Source: Streptomyces sp. 846.5 (lineage in GTDB: Bacteria; Actinomycetota; Actinomycetes; Streptomycetales; Streptomycetaceae). Taken from it: DNA of 64,000 nt. Below are positions 32,980 to 40,688 of this stretch, piece by piece (position 1 is the stretch's first letter; each line of letters begins with the position of its first letter). The notes under the pieces are model-generated. The model was not told the origin of the DNA and made no database searches. It saw only the letters and a list, made by a program, of their open reading frames with translations. Made by a program: the position numbers and the translations under genes. The DNA is taken from positions 248,001 through 312,000 of the forward strand of contig NZ_SOBN01000002.1 in assembly GCF_004365705.1 (NCBI RefSeq), given 5' to 3'.

Positions 32980-34146
32980 TCACGCTGCCAGTGCGACGGA
33001 GGATTCTTCCTGTCGGTCGAGTGTGTGTCGGTCGAGCCGGGCCAGCAGATCGTCCAGGTCGGAGGTGGTGAACTTCCACTGGAACGGCTGTGCCGTGGCG
33101 TTGTAGCGGTCTTCGAAGGCTCGGAGCCGGTCTCGGACCTGGTCGAGGTCCGTGAAGTCGTTGGGTGCCACGACATTGCGTTGGACGACGGAGAAGAAGA
33201 TCTCCACTTGGTTCACCCAGGAGGCGTGGACGGGAGTGTGGATCATGACGGCGTTGGGAAACGCCTTGGCCAGCCGGTCGGCGGCCTTCTTGCCGCGGTG
33301 GGAGGAGCCGTTGTCGACGATCCAGAAGACACGTTTCGCGTTGGCGTAGGGCTCGGTGGTCATGACCTGGGTGACCAGGTTCATGAAGGGCACGATGCCG
33401 GTGGTTGGCTCGCAGCGGCCGAAGACGCGGGCGCGGTGGACGTCGTAGGCGGCCAGGTAGGCCAACGCGCCGCCGCGCCGGTACTCGTGGTTGACCCGCA
33501 TCGCCCGGGCCTGCCCGGGTGCCAGGGTGGGGTGGCAGCGGCAGCGGGCCTGTATGGAGGTCTTCTCGTCGCTGGAGATCACGTACTCGTCCTGGCCCAG
33601 TGGGACGCCGTCGAAGGTGCGGGCGTACAGGTCCATGACGCGGGCGGCCCTGGGCCGGAAGTCCGGGTCGCGGATGAAGATCCAGGACCGGTACTGCCAG
33701 GGCTTGAGCGCGTCCTCCTTGAGCCAGCGTCGCACCGTGGAGGCGGAGATCGAGCCGGCGATGTGGCGGGCGACGACCTCGCGGGCCAGTTCCGGGCACG
33801 ACCAGCGGGACAGCGGGGTGCCGGTCTCGGCGGGCAGTTGGCAGGCCAGCGCCTTGACCTCGGCGATCTGCACGGGGGTGAAGCGCCGCGGGCGGCCTGA
33901 GCGCTTGCGGTCGGCCAGGGCGGACATGCCGCCGTCGGCGAAGCGGACCCGCCAGGTGCGCACGGTGTCCACGTGCACTCCTGTCTCACGGGCGATACGC
34001 GCGTTGCCCCGCCCGCGGGCGGCGTGCAGCACGATCTGCGCCCGTAACCGGTCCTGGTGCGGGGTCTTGTGGCCGTAGGCCGCCTTCTTCAGCCGGTGCC
34101 GTTCGGCGGCGGTCAGGGATATCGGGCGGGCGGCGGCAACGGGCAT
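32980..34146 (-). CDS. IS630-family transposase
   Basis: 388 residues. An N-terminal helix-turn-helix (about 35-110) reads ARETGVHVDTVRTWRVRF with a second winged helix GSISASTVRRWLKEDALKPW. The DDE nuclease domain follows, with the first Asp in VISSDEKTSIQARCR, the second in FWIVDNGSSHRG and the Glu in HASWVNQVEIFFSVVQR. All three catalytic residues are present and the frame is intact, so the element may still be active. Its stop lies immediately inside the left inverted repeat. Confidence 0.93.
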   Translation of the reverse strand: MPVAAARPISLTAAERHRLKKAAYGHKTPHQDRLRAQIVLHAARGRGNARIARETGVHVDTVRTWRVRFADGGMSALADRKRSGRPRRFTPVQIAEVKALACQLPAETGTPLSRWSCPELAREVVARHIAGSISASTVRRWLKEDALKPWQYRSWIFIRDPDFRPRAARVMDLYARTFDGVPLGQDEYVISSDEKTSIQARCRCHPTLAPGQARAMRVNHEYRRGGALAYLAAYDVHRARVFGRCEPTTGIVPFMNLVTQVMTTEPYANAKRVFWIVDNGSSHRGKKAADRLAKAFPNAVMIHTPVHASWVNQVEIFFSVVQRNVVAPNDFTDLDQVRDRLRAFEDRYNATAQPFQWKFTTSDLDDLLARLDRHTLDRQEESSVALAA

Positions 34147-34232
34147 GGAAGGCAGGCCGATCGGCAGAAGTGGATCAGGATGGTGGCAGCCTGCCGCATC
34201 CGCTCGCGCGTCGGTCGGGCAGGATGGCCGCC

Positions 34233-34562
34233 ATGTCCACCACGCCGCCGCAGTCCACCAAGGACTCGCTCGCCCAGCGCCTGGCCGCCCATGCCCGCAC
34301 CGTCTGGCCGCAACTGACGGACCTGCACATTCGCCATCGGGGCGCCTTCGCCTACATCGACGGGGAACTCGCCGACGGCGAGATCCTCAAGCTCATGCGC
34401 CTGCGCTATACGGGCTCAGCCAGCGACTGGGGCTTCGCCCCGTACTACGCCAGCTCCGACCGCTACGAGGACTCCATCCTGCCCACCGGCGGCTTCGCCG
34501 GCACCCCCGAGGACGCCCTCGACTGCGCCGGCCAGCTCCACCTCACCGCCCTCGACACCTGA
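34233..34562 (+). CDS. Small passenger protein of the IS630 element, unknown function
   Basis: 109 residues from ATG at 34233 (AGGATGG upstream; ATG at 34224 is also possible). It is divergent from the transposase and lies wholly inside the inverted repeats. The sequence is soluble and acidic, with a helical start (SLAQRLAAHARTVWPQL), then HIRHRGAFAYIDGELADGEI, MRLRYTGSASDWGFAPYYAS and ILPTGGFAGTPEDALDCAG. The spacing of the aromatic and glycine residues looks like a conserved folded domain, but I recognise no family or catalytic motif. It may be an accessory of the transposase or a cargo gene. Confidence 0.65.
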   Translation: MSTTPPQSTKDSLAQRLAAHARTVWPQLTDLHIRHRGAFAYIDGELADGEILKLMRLRYTGSASDWGFAPYYASSDRYEDSILPTGGFAGTPEDALDCAGQLHLTALDT

Positions 34563-34592
34563 CAGCGACCACACCCACGACCGGCTCCGGAG

Positions 34593-34624
34593 TCAACCCC
34601 CGAAGGACTTCGGGGGTTGACCAC
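34593..34624. repeat. Right terminal inverted repeat of the IS630 element
   Basis: Contains a perfect hairpin with 11-base arms AACCCCCGAAG/CTTCGGGGGTT and a 2-base loop, and ends GACCAC against the flanking TTA. It could also act as a terminator for the passenger gene. Confidence 0.8.
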
Positions 34625-34652
34625 TTAGACGATTGAGCGGTGTGCTCGCCGG

Positions 34653-34766
34653 AACGATCTGGACACGCTCACCGAGGAGCTGGGCAAGCGGCTCCACGAA
34701 GTCCGGTCGGAGCGGAATGAGTTGAGGATCGCCGAGCGGGTCCTGCTGCGGCTGCCCCGGCAGGAC
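34653..34766 (+). pseudogene. Small coding remnant of unknown family
   Basis: A rightward frame reads NDLDTLTEELGKRLHEVRSE followed by RNELRIAERVLLRLPRQD, an amphipathic helical sequence with good third-position GC. There is no start codon at the left (it begins next to the IS element flank) and the frame degenerates after about 40 residues. It is probably the N-terminal stub of a gene destroyed here. I do not recognise the family. Confidence 0.35.
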
Positions 34767-34894
34767 CCGGGCCGTGGACGGCTCCCTGGTACGTACCGGC
34801 GGCCCTGCCGGCGCCGACGAACCGGGGAGCCGCCCGCCGGCAGGCGATCTTGTCGGTCGGCTGCCGCCCCGGACCCGCCCGGACCTCCCGCCGC

Positions 34895-35566
34895 CTACCC
34901 GGTACGGGCGAGGGTGCCGGCGATGAGGGTCGCCACGATCTCCTGCAGCGAGGAGGTGAAGTCCATGCGCAGGGCGGCCAGGGACGGGTCCGTGTCATAG
35001 GCGGCGAGCATGCCCGGGGAGGGGCGGGCGTGGGTCCAGACGGCGCCGGCCACTATGTAGGCCTGCGAGCTGAGCTGCTCGGCCCCGTCGCCCAGTTCGG
35101 GCAGGTACTGGCGCGCCAGATCAGCCAGCGCGACGACGTTGCCGATGGCCGCCTTCTTGTACCGGGCAGCGACCTCCGCGGACACGTTGTGCTCCAGCAC
35201 GCCGGCCTGCGCGCTGAGCAGGTCGCACAGCACCCGGTGCTCCGCAAGTGAGTGGGCGAACACGGCCGCGAACTCGTCGCCGCGCCGGCCCACCGGGTGC
35301 TCGGGGTCGATTCCGGCGGCGAGCCGGTCGGGCAGTTCGGCCGTCCACAGTTTCCAGGCGCTGTCCAGCAGTTCCAACAGGATGGCTTCGCGCGATTCGA
35401 AGTAGCGCAGCACGTTGGACTTGGCCAGGCCGACGCGTCGGCTCAGTTCGTTGAGGCTGACCTCGGCGACCGGCATCTCGTCGAGCATCGCGGCCGTGGT
35501 GTCCAGGATCGCCTGCCGTCGGATCTTCCGCTGCTCATCGCTGCGCGCACGTTGAAAGTCTGTCAT
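34895..35566 (-). CDS. TetR-family transcriptional regulator
   Basis: 223 residues. The DNA-binding domain covers about 14-65, with EVSLNELSRRVGLAKSNVLR followed by YFESREAILLELL, a clear TetR helix-turn-helix. The helical C-domain follows, with the conserved FAHSLAEHRVLCDLLSAQAG and WTHARPSPGMLAAY. It is divergent from the SDR gene at 35701. The 134-bp gap holds three copies of an AGACCGNCGGTCT operator laid over the SDR promoter, so it very probably represses that gene and itself. Confidence 0.92.
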   Translation of the reverse strand: MTDFQRARSDEQRKIRRQAILDTTAAMLDEMPVAEVSLNELSRRVGLAKSNVLRYFESREAILLELLDSAWKLWTAELPDRLAAGIDPEHPVGRRGDEFAAVFAHSLAEHRVLCDLLSAQAGVLEHNVSAEVAARYKKAAIGNVVALADLARQYLPELGDGAEQLSSQAYIVAGAVWTHARPSPGMLAAYDTDPSLAALRMDFTSSLQEIVATLIAGTLARTG

Positions 35567-35578
35567 CCCCCCATCCTA

Positions 35579-35645
35579 CAGACCGACGGTCTGTTGACAT
35601 CAGACCGGCGGTATCTTATGTTCATTGCAAGAGACCGCCGGTCCG
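35579..35645. promoter_or_regulatory. Three TetR operator copies (AGACCGNCGGTCT)
   Basis: Copy 1, CAGACCGACGGTCTG (35579-35593), is a perfect palindrome with a central A. Copy 2, CAGACCGGCGGTATC (35601-35615), and copy 3, GAGACCGCCGGTCCG (35631-35645), each have a degenerate right half. They span the divergent TetR/SDR gap. Confidence 0.8.
35594..35622 (+). promoter_or_regulatory. Sigma-70-type promoter of the SDR gene
   Basis: The -35 element TTGACA (35594-35599) and -10 element TATGTT (35617-35622) are separated by 17 bases. TetR operator copy 1 ends just before the -35, copy 2 fills the spacer, and copy 3 lies downstream of the start. This is a classic arrangement for steric repression. 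Confidence 0.7.
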
Positions 35646-35700
35646 TTAATGGTCCGGGGTGCGGCACACGCGTAAGCGATACCTGGAGGAGAACCACATC

Positions 35701-36468
35701 ATGAGCAGCTACACGAGCGACAAGAAGGTTGCGGTCATCACCGGCGGCGCGACGGGGATCGGCAAGGAGACCGCGCGCCGGCTCGTCGCGGACGGCGTGC
35801 ATGTCGTCCTGAGCGGGCGGCGTGCGGACGTGGGCGCGCAGGCGGTCAAGGAGTTGACCAAGGACGGCGGCAGCGCCTCGTTCACGGTGGCGGACATGGA
35901 CTCGCCGGAGAGCATCAAGGCCCTGTTCGACTCGGTCCTGGCCGACTACGGCCGCCTGGACTACGCGGTCAACAACGCCGGTCTGGCCCACGAGACGGCC
36001 GCGATCGCCGACGCCGACCCGGTGAAGTTCCAGGAGATGCTGTCCACGAACGTGATGGGCCTGTTCCTGTGCCTGCAGCGCGAGATCCAGGAGATGCTCG
36101 CCGGCGGCCGAGGGGGCTCCATCGTCAACCTGGCCTCCATCGCCGGCCTCAACGGCATCCCGTGGAGCGGCCCGTACGCGGCCACCAAGCACGCGGTCGT
36201 CGGCCTGACCAAGACCGCAGGCCTGGAGTACTCCTCCCAGGGCGTACGCGTCAACGCGGTCGCCCCCGGCGCGATCAAGACCGACATCATCGCCAACGCC
36301 ATCTCGCTGGGCCAGTACGACGAGGACACCATCACCGCGATGCACCCGATCGGCCGCATGGGCCTGCCCCAGGAGATCGCCGCGGGCATCCACTGGCTCC
36401 TGTCCGACGACTCCTCCTTCGTCGCCGGCGCGATCCTCAACATCGACGGCGGCTTCCAGGCCAAGTAG
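35701..36468 (+). CDS. SDR family oxidoreductase under TetR control
   Basis: 255 residues from ATG at 35701, with GGAGGAG upstream. A classical short-chain dehydrogenase: cofactor loop TGGATGIG, then the canonical NNAG, the catalytic Ser in NLASIAG, and Y/K in YAATKHAVVGLTKTAG. PGAIKTDI and the C-terminal FVAGAILNIDGGF complete the family pattern. The substrate cannot be read from sequence. Repression by the divergent TetR protein suggests induction by a toxic or xenobiotic aldehyde, ketone or alcohol, as for many TetR/SDR pairs, but this is inference. Confidence 0.92.
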   Translation: MSSYTSDKKVAVITGGATGIGKETARRLVADGVHVVLSGRRADVGAQAVKELTKDGGSASFTVADMDSPESIKALFDSVLADYGRLDYAVNNAGLAHETAAIADADPVKFQEMLSTNVMGLFLCLQREIQEMLAGGRGGSIVNLASIAGLNGIPWSGPYAATKHAVVGLTKTAGLEYSSQGVRVNAVAPGAIKTDIIANAISLGQYDEDTITAMHPIGRMGLPQEIAAGIHWLLSDDSSFVAGAILNIDGGFQAK

Positions 36469-36528
36469 CCCGCGCGCGTTACGGTGGGGTCGTCCGGCCC
36501 GGACCGTCCCGGACCGGCTCGGCAGCGG

Positions 36529-38340
36529 TCAGCCGGTGCGGACGGAGGACCGCTGCGGGACGGTGGTCTGGTCGGTGGGGGCGGCGCGGGTGAGGTACTG
36601 CGGGACGGGGGCCGCGTCGGTGCCGGTGTCGCGGACCAGGCCGTAGCGGAGCACCCATTCGTTCGCGCCGGGCCTGGTCGTGATGTCGTCGACGATGGTG
36701 GCGCGGGTGACCGGGGTGATGCCCAGGTTGTAGTCGGCCGTGCCCTCGTTCTGGTGCAGGGTCACACTGCCGTCGAGGTAGTAGTACTCCACCTCCCACA
36801 TCTGCTGGGCCCCGGCCGGCAGGGTGTCGTAGCCGGCCTTGGGGTTGCCCATCCAGGTGTACGCCCTGGTCGGGCCGTCGGGTCGCGAGTCGGTCATCCG
36901 GTAGCCGCCGCCCGAGGCGACGTGGAAGAGCCTGCCCTCCAGGCCGGTCCAGGTGGGCATGACCAGCTGGGCCGCGCTGCGGTTGAACCAGGCGACCTCC
37001 CAGCGCACCGAGAAGTAGCCGCGGCCGGAGATGGTGATCTTCTGGGTGTTGAACAGCATCAGGTAGTCCCCGCCGAGGGCGCCCTTGAACGGGGCGGTGT
37101 AGTTGCCGGTGACGCTGACGGTTCCGGCGGGTCGGACCGGGAGAGCGGCCGGAAAGCGGCCGGCGGGCGGTGCGCTGTCGGTCCGGTCCACCGTCTGGCC
37201 GTAAACGAAGGCGGCCACGGTGCGGGTCGGTGAAGGGGAGGAGGACGGGGACGGTGTGGTCCGAGTCCTACTCGGGCTCGGGCTCGGGCTCGGGCTCGGG
37301 GAGTGGCTGGCGGCGCGCACCGGGGTCTGTGGCGCTCGGGTGGGGGCGGCGACCGGGCGGGTCGGGGCGTCATGGCCCGCCACCGCGTAGACGGTGCCGG
37401 CTCCTGCGGTGACCAGCAGCGCGGTGGCGGCCGCCACGCCCTTGGCCGACAGGTGCAGCGCAGCGGTCCGCCCGGCATGGGCGCCGCTCCGACCGCCCCG
37501 GGCAGCACGGCGACCCGTGGTCGCGTTCAGCGGGTGCGGCACAGGGGTCAGGCCGCCCGGGGCCAGCGGTACCAGCACGGTGCCGGCCAGCAGCCCGTCC
37601 GCGGGCGCCAGCCCGCGCCACTGCTCACCGCAGCCGATGCACTCACGGGTGTGGCGCGCGAAGCGCTTGCGCCACACCGACGACGGTCGGCCGTCCCACG
37701 CCGCCGCCACCACCGCGAAGTCCGCGCAGGGGGGCTGGGCGTCGAGTGCCCGCACCACCACCCGGGCCACGTCCAGCTGCGCCTTCATCCGCTGCACCCG
37801 CACGGCGGCGTGCCCCGGGGACATGCCCAGTGCCTCGGAGAGCTCCGACCGCGACAGCTGTCCCGCGCACTCCAGCCACCACAAGGCGAGCAGTTCCCGG
37901 TCCTGCCCGTCCAGCCACCGGGTCGCCAGCGCGGTCTCCCGCCGCTGGTCGGACAGCTCCAGCCGAAGGATCGTCAGATCCACGAAGTCCGCGCCCGGAT
38001 CGGCGAGCTCCCGGGCCTCGTCCGCGGCCTCGCTCAACGGCGACACGGCGCCGCCGTCCCTGAGCCGGCGCCGGTCGCGCACCTGCCGCACCGCGATCGC
38101 CACCAGCCACGCCCGGAACGCTCCCGGATCGCGCAGCTCGGCCAGATGGTCCACCACCCGGACCATGGTGTCCTGCACCACGTCGTCGACGTCGTCCTGG
38201 TCGTTCAGGGCCCGACCGACGATGTTGTAGACCAGGGGCAGATACTCCGTCAGCAGCGCGTCCAGCGCGGCGCGGTCCCCGGCCCGTGCCGCCGACACGA
38301 TCGCGGTATCGGCTCCCGTTGCGACGTCCATCCCCGACAC
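36529..38340 (-). CDS. ECF sigma factor fused to a zinc-finger motif, membrane helix and extracellular domain
   Basis: 603 residues from GTG at 38340 (ATG three codons on also possible). Sigma region 2 lies at about 25-92 (YLPLVYNIVGRALNDQDDVD, VVQDTMVRVVDHL) and region 4 at about 132-198 (DRELLALWWLECAGQLSRSE, LGMSPGHAAVRVQRMKAQL). H230, C234 and C237 form the H-x3-C-x2-C motif of zinc anti-sigma domains. A membrane helix follows at 300-322, then a Pro/Ser-rich linker (345-372). About 225 residues outside the membrane form a beta-rich domain (FSVRWEVAWFNRSAAQLVMP, WEVEYYYLDGSVTLHQNEG). ECF sigmas with fused anti-sigma-like and extracellular parts are known in actinobacteria; release probably needs proteolysis. 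The wall-anchored lyase ends 5 bp upstream. Confidence 0.88.
   Translation of the reverse strand: MSGMDVATGADTAIVSAARAGDRAALDALLTEYLPLVYNIVGRALNDQDDVDDVVQDTMVRVVDHLAELRDPGAFRAWLVAIAVRQVRDRRRLRDGGAVSPLSEAADEARELADPGADFVDLTILRLELSDQRRETALATRWLDGQDRELLALWWLECAGQLSRSELSEALGMSPGHAAVRVQRMKAQLDVARVVVRALDAQPPCADFAVVAAAWDGRPSSVWRKRFARHTRECIGCGEQWRGLAPADGLLAGTVLVPLAPGGLTPVPHPLNATTGRRAARGGRSGAHAGRTAALHLSAKGVAAATALLVTAGAGTVYAVAGHDAPTRPVAAPTRAPQTPVRAASHSPSPSPSPSPSRTRTTPSPSSSPSPTRTVAAFVYGQTVDRTDSAPPAGRFPAALPVRPAGTVSVTGNYTAPFKGALGGDYLMLFNTQKITISGRGYFSVRWEVAWFNRSAAQLVMPTWTGLEGRLFHVASGGGYRMTDSRPDGPTRAYTWMGNPKAGYDTLPAGAQQMWEVEYYYLDGSVTLHQNEGTADYNLGITPVTRATIVDDITTRPGANEWVLRYGLVRDTGTDAAPVPQYLTRAAPTDQTTVPQRSSVRTG
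37271..37300. repeat. Five tandem CTCGGG units inside the sigma-factor linker
   Basis: The hexamer CTCGGG repeats five times and encodes the Ser-Pro alternation of the linker between the membrane helix and the extracellular domain. Unit number may vary between strains without shifting the frame. Confidence 0.85.
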
Positions 38341-38345
38341 CCCGG

Positions 38346-39887
38346 TCAGGCCCGGTGGGAGTTGCGGCTCCGGCGGCCCCGCAGGGCGAGCACGCCGCCT
38401 ACCGCGACGGCGATGACGCCCGCCCCCGCGGCGTAGCCGATGCTGTCAGCCGTGCCCGTGCTGGCCAGGGCCCGCCCGGTGGCCGGGACCGACGGGGCCC
38501 CGGACGCACTCGGTACCACCGCCGGGGCGGTGGCCGTCGCCTCGGACGAAGCGGCGGTGGCCGACGCCGAGGCGGCCGCAGGCGCCGACGTGGCCGGCCC
38601 GGTGCCCGTGCTGCCCCCCGACGCCACGACGGCGACCCGTTCCCTGGTGTAGCTCAGGGTCCCGAAACCGAGCGAGTCGTAGCCGCCGCCGGAGCCGTAG
38701 TCCCCGCCGCCGCCCTCGGGGCGCCCCTTGGCGGCGATGGCGCTCACGTAGGGGGCGGCGAGCCCGCGCCGGTTCACATAGTGGTTGTAGAGCATCTCCC
38801 AGACCGGACGCGCCTGCCCCCGGCTGTCGGTGGAGGCCGCGGTGAGGGTCTGCTGCCCGGACCACACCCCGGGAGCACCGTACTTCCAGGTGTACGAGGT
38901 GTAGGGAACGTCCTGCCCCAGGTTCCACTTGGCCATGTACTCGGCGCCCTTGAGGAAGAGGCTGTCGTCGTACCCGTACAGGTCGATGCCCTGGTTCCAG
39001 GCCATCTCGCAGATGTCGCCGGCCAGGCCGACGCCGAGCAGGCTGTGCCCCTGGTCCCGGCCGACCTCGATCCACTGTCCGAGACCGCCGGGGTGGACGA
39101 CGGGGATGAGGTGCTTGATGGAGCCGTTGCCCGCACCGCTCTTGAAGTAGGTGACAGCCTCGTCCACCTTGGCCCGGTCGTCGCAGAGGATCCCGATGGC
39201 CAGCACCGAGGCCACGCTCAACAGGTCCCAGCTGCCCCAGTAGTTGGTGATGAAGGCATTGTTGTGCTTGGTCAGGAACGCCGTGTTCAACGGGTAGAAG
39301 ACCGTCAGCATCATCGACTTGAACCGGTCAAGGTCGAAGCCCGGGTAGCCGCGCATGACCTCGGCGGCGTTCGCGAACTGGTAACCGTAGATGCCCGCGG
39401 CTATGAACGCGTCGGCGGTGCCGGTGACCTTGGTCAGCTTGCCGGACCAGGCGTTGAGGATGTCGCGGGCGGTGTCCGCGTGGGCGGTGTCACCGGTGAT
39501 CTTCCAGCGCAGTGCGTTCTGGTAGGCCGCGTGGATGTCCTCGTAGAGCGTGGCGTAGTTCTCCGGGGTCCCCGTGCCCCGGTAGACCGTCGCCTGCGGA
39601 TTGGCCTTCCAACTGCTCTGCGCATGCGCGTTGGCCGCCAGCTTGTCGAATCCCGGCTTCCAGGGACTCGAAGCGGCCCGCACCTTCACGGCCATCCGGT
39701 CGAAGTCGGCCTGCGTGTGCAGCATCCCGGGGTGGACGAACGCCCCGTCGGCCGCCTGCGCGGCGCCCGCCCCCAGGACGAGGGTCCCGCCGGTCAGCGC
39801 CATGGCCCCGGCTCCGGCCGTCACGCCGCCGGCCAGTTGCAGCAGGCGTCGCCGTCCGAGGGTGTGCCCGCTCGTGTTCTGACTCAT
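38346..39887 (-). CDS. Wall-anchored (LAXTG) alginate-lyase-fold enzyme
   Basis: 513 residues from ATG at 39887, chosen because GAAGG lies just upstream; longer starts exist. A Tat signal (GRRRLLQLAGG) precedes a toroid lyase domain (about 45-400) close to that at 13933-15663. It shares HPGMLHTQADFDRM, GTPENYATLYEDI, ITNYWGSWDL, EVGRDQGHSLLGVG and YTSYTWKYGAPGVWSG. Instead of a carbohydrate-binding module it ends in an Ala/Ser/Thr-rich spacer and a sorting signal: LASTG at 474-478, a hydrophobic stretch IGYAAGAGVIAVAVGGVLAL, and the basic tail RGRRSRN. LAXTG is the class E sortase signal in Streptomyces. The sigma-factor gene starts 5 bp downstream, so the pair is one transcript. Confidence 0.88.
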   Translation of the reverse strand: MSQNTSGHTLGRRRLLQLAGGVTAGAGAMALTGGTLVLGAGAAQAADGAFVHPGMLHTQADFDRMAVKVRAASSPWKPGFDKLAANAHAQSSWKANPQATVYRGTGTPENYATLYEDIHAAYQNALRWKITGDTAHADTARDILNAWSGKLTKVTGTADAFIAAGIYGYQFANAAEVMRGYPGFDLDRFKSMMLTVFYPLNTAFLTKHNNAFITNYWGSWDLLSVASVLAIGILCDDRAKVDEAVTYFKSGAGNGSIKHLIPVVHPGGLGQWIEVGRDQGHSLLGVGLAGDICEMAWNQGIDLYGYDDSLFLKGAEYMAKWNLGQDVPYTSYTWKYGAPGVWSGQQTLTAASTDSRGQARPVWEMLYNHYVNRRGLAAPYVSAIAAKGRPEGGGGDYGSGGGYDSLGFGTLSYTRERVAVVASGGSTGTGPATSAPAAASASATAASSEATATAPAVVPSASGAPSVPATGRALASTGTADSIGYAAGAGVIAVAVGGVLALRGRRSRNSHRA

Positions 39888-40003
39888 CGTTACCTTCATG
39901 GGGAGGTCGGACATGCTGGTGCCGCAGTCGGCATCGGAAGGCCGGCGTCCGCTCCGGACGATGGTCGTCATCATCACCGAGGTTGACCCGCTGGCTCGTC
40001 ATG

Positions 40004-40035
40004 ACCTTAGGAGCATGACAATCAGCAGGTCAACC
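40004..40035 (-). promoter_or_regulatory. Candidate promoter and inverted repeat before the wall-anchored lyase
   Basis: On the minus strand, TTGACC (40033-40028) and TAAGGT (40009-40004) are 18 bases apart. The -35 lies within GGTCAACC (40028-40035), whose exact reverse complement GGTTGACC is at 39981-39988 downstream of the -10. A regulator bound at the pair would bracket the promoter of the lyase/sigma operon. Confidence 0.45.
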
Positions 40036-40106
40036 CGGGTATGTCGGCGAGGATTTGAGGACATCGGGATAACACTTTTCGTTGCCCGGTGCCTGGAGGC
40101 CCGAGG

Positions 40107-40330
40107 TCAGGGCTGGTCGTCGAAAGTCACCACGACCTTTTCGGCGGCGCCCGGCGTCAGGGTGAGTCCGAAGGCGCGCTCGGCCTCGGAGAACGGCACG
40201 CTGTGGCTGATGAGCTGGGCGAAGCGGTCCTGGTGCGCGGCGAGCTCCAGGGTGACCTCGAAGATCTCGGTGGGGTAGCCCTGTACGACGTGCCGCACCC
40301 TGCGCAGCCCGCTGCACCACGCACCCAGCG
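40107..40330 (-). pseudogene. Zinc-type alcohol dehydrogenase (MDR), C-terminal fragment
   Basis: About 65 residues before the stop read GYPTEIFEVTLELAAHQDRF, then AQLISHSVPFSEAERAFGLT and AEKVVVTFDDQP. This is the C-terminal end of a medium-chain zinc dehydrogenase, where a substrate-loop helix is followed by the KVVV strand. The catalytic and Rossmann domains are absent and the sequence before it is unrelated. It abuts other truncated genes of the 40-42.6 kb scar. Confidence 0.6.
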
Positions 40331-40454
40331 TCCGGCGAACAGCGCCGCGAACGCGCCGTCCAGCAGTGCGTCCAGGTCGTCGCGGCCGTCCGAGTCCACC
40401 CGCATACCCGCAGGGCCGCCCAGTCGTCCTGGTCGGCCGGGTAGGGGATCCGGT

Positions 40455-40688
40455 TCAGCCCTCGGCGTGGCGGACCGCCGCGTCCGCCAGTTCCCTCACC
40501 CTGGCCGCGGGCACGTGCCTCCCCGGGGTCTCGTAGAACCAGCGGCCGCCCTCCTCCTGACTCAACCCCTCGGGCCGCTCGGCCAGGTACGGCTGGACGT
40601 AGACCGGAGTGCCCGGCTCGCTGCGCCAGCTGTCGGCCAGAGCGCCGATGCCGACGGCGTCGTAACCGAGTAGGTCCAGGCGATGGCC
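40455..40688 (-). pseudogene. NADPH-dependent F420 reductase-like protein, C-terminal fragment
   Basis: The minus strand reads [20 protein letters not shown], then [18 protein letters not shown] and FYETPGRHVPAARVRELAD to the stop. The G-x-D-A-V-x-x-G-x-L-A-x-S-W pattern followed by GTPVY is the C-terminal half of the F420 reductase/NADP-binding family. The N-terminal dinucleotide-binding half is missing. It is joined directly to the truncated clpB: the junction lies near 40682-40690, where clpB homology stops and this begins. Confidence 0.6.

Larger units (their letters stand above)
32948..34624. mobile_element. IS630-family insertion element with a passenger gene, about 1.68 kb
   Basis: Bounded by 32-bp terminal inverted repeats that match at 28 positions, each containing a hairpin built on CCCCCGAAG/CTTCGGGGG. 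The flanks are TTA on the left and TTA on the right, consistent with TA-directed IS630 insertion. Removing the element restores GCTTAGAC, so the GH39-like TAG stop is the same with or without it. It carries the transposase (leftward) and one small gene (rightward). Confidence 0.8.

Noticed and set aside
36469..36528. GC-rich repeats between SDR and sigma stops as a terminator
   Set aside because: GGCCCGGACC and related words give only short, imperfect stems, so I cannot support a terminator there.
38286..39986. A 566-residue plus-strand frame opposite the wall-anchored lyase
   Set aside because: It is the antisense shadow of the lyase, whose domain and sorting signal are unmistakable.
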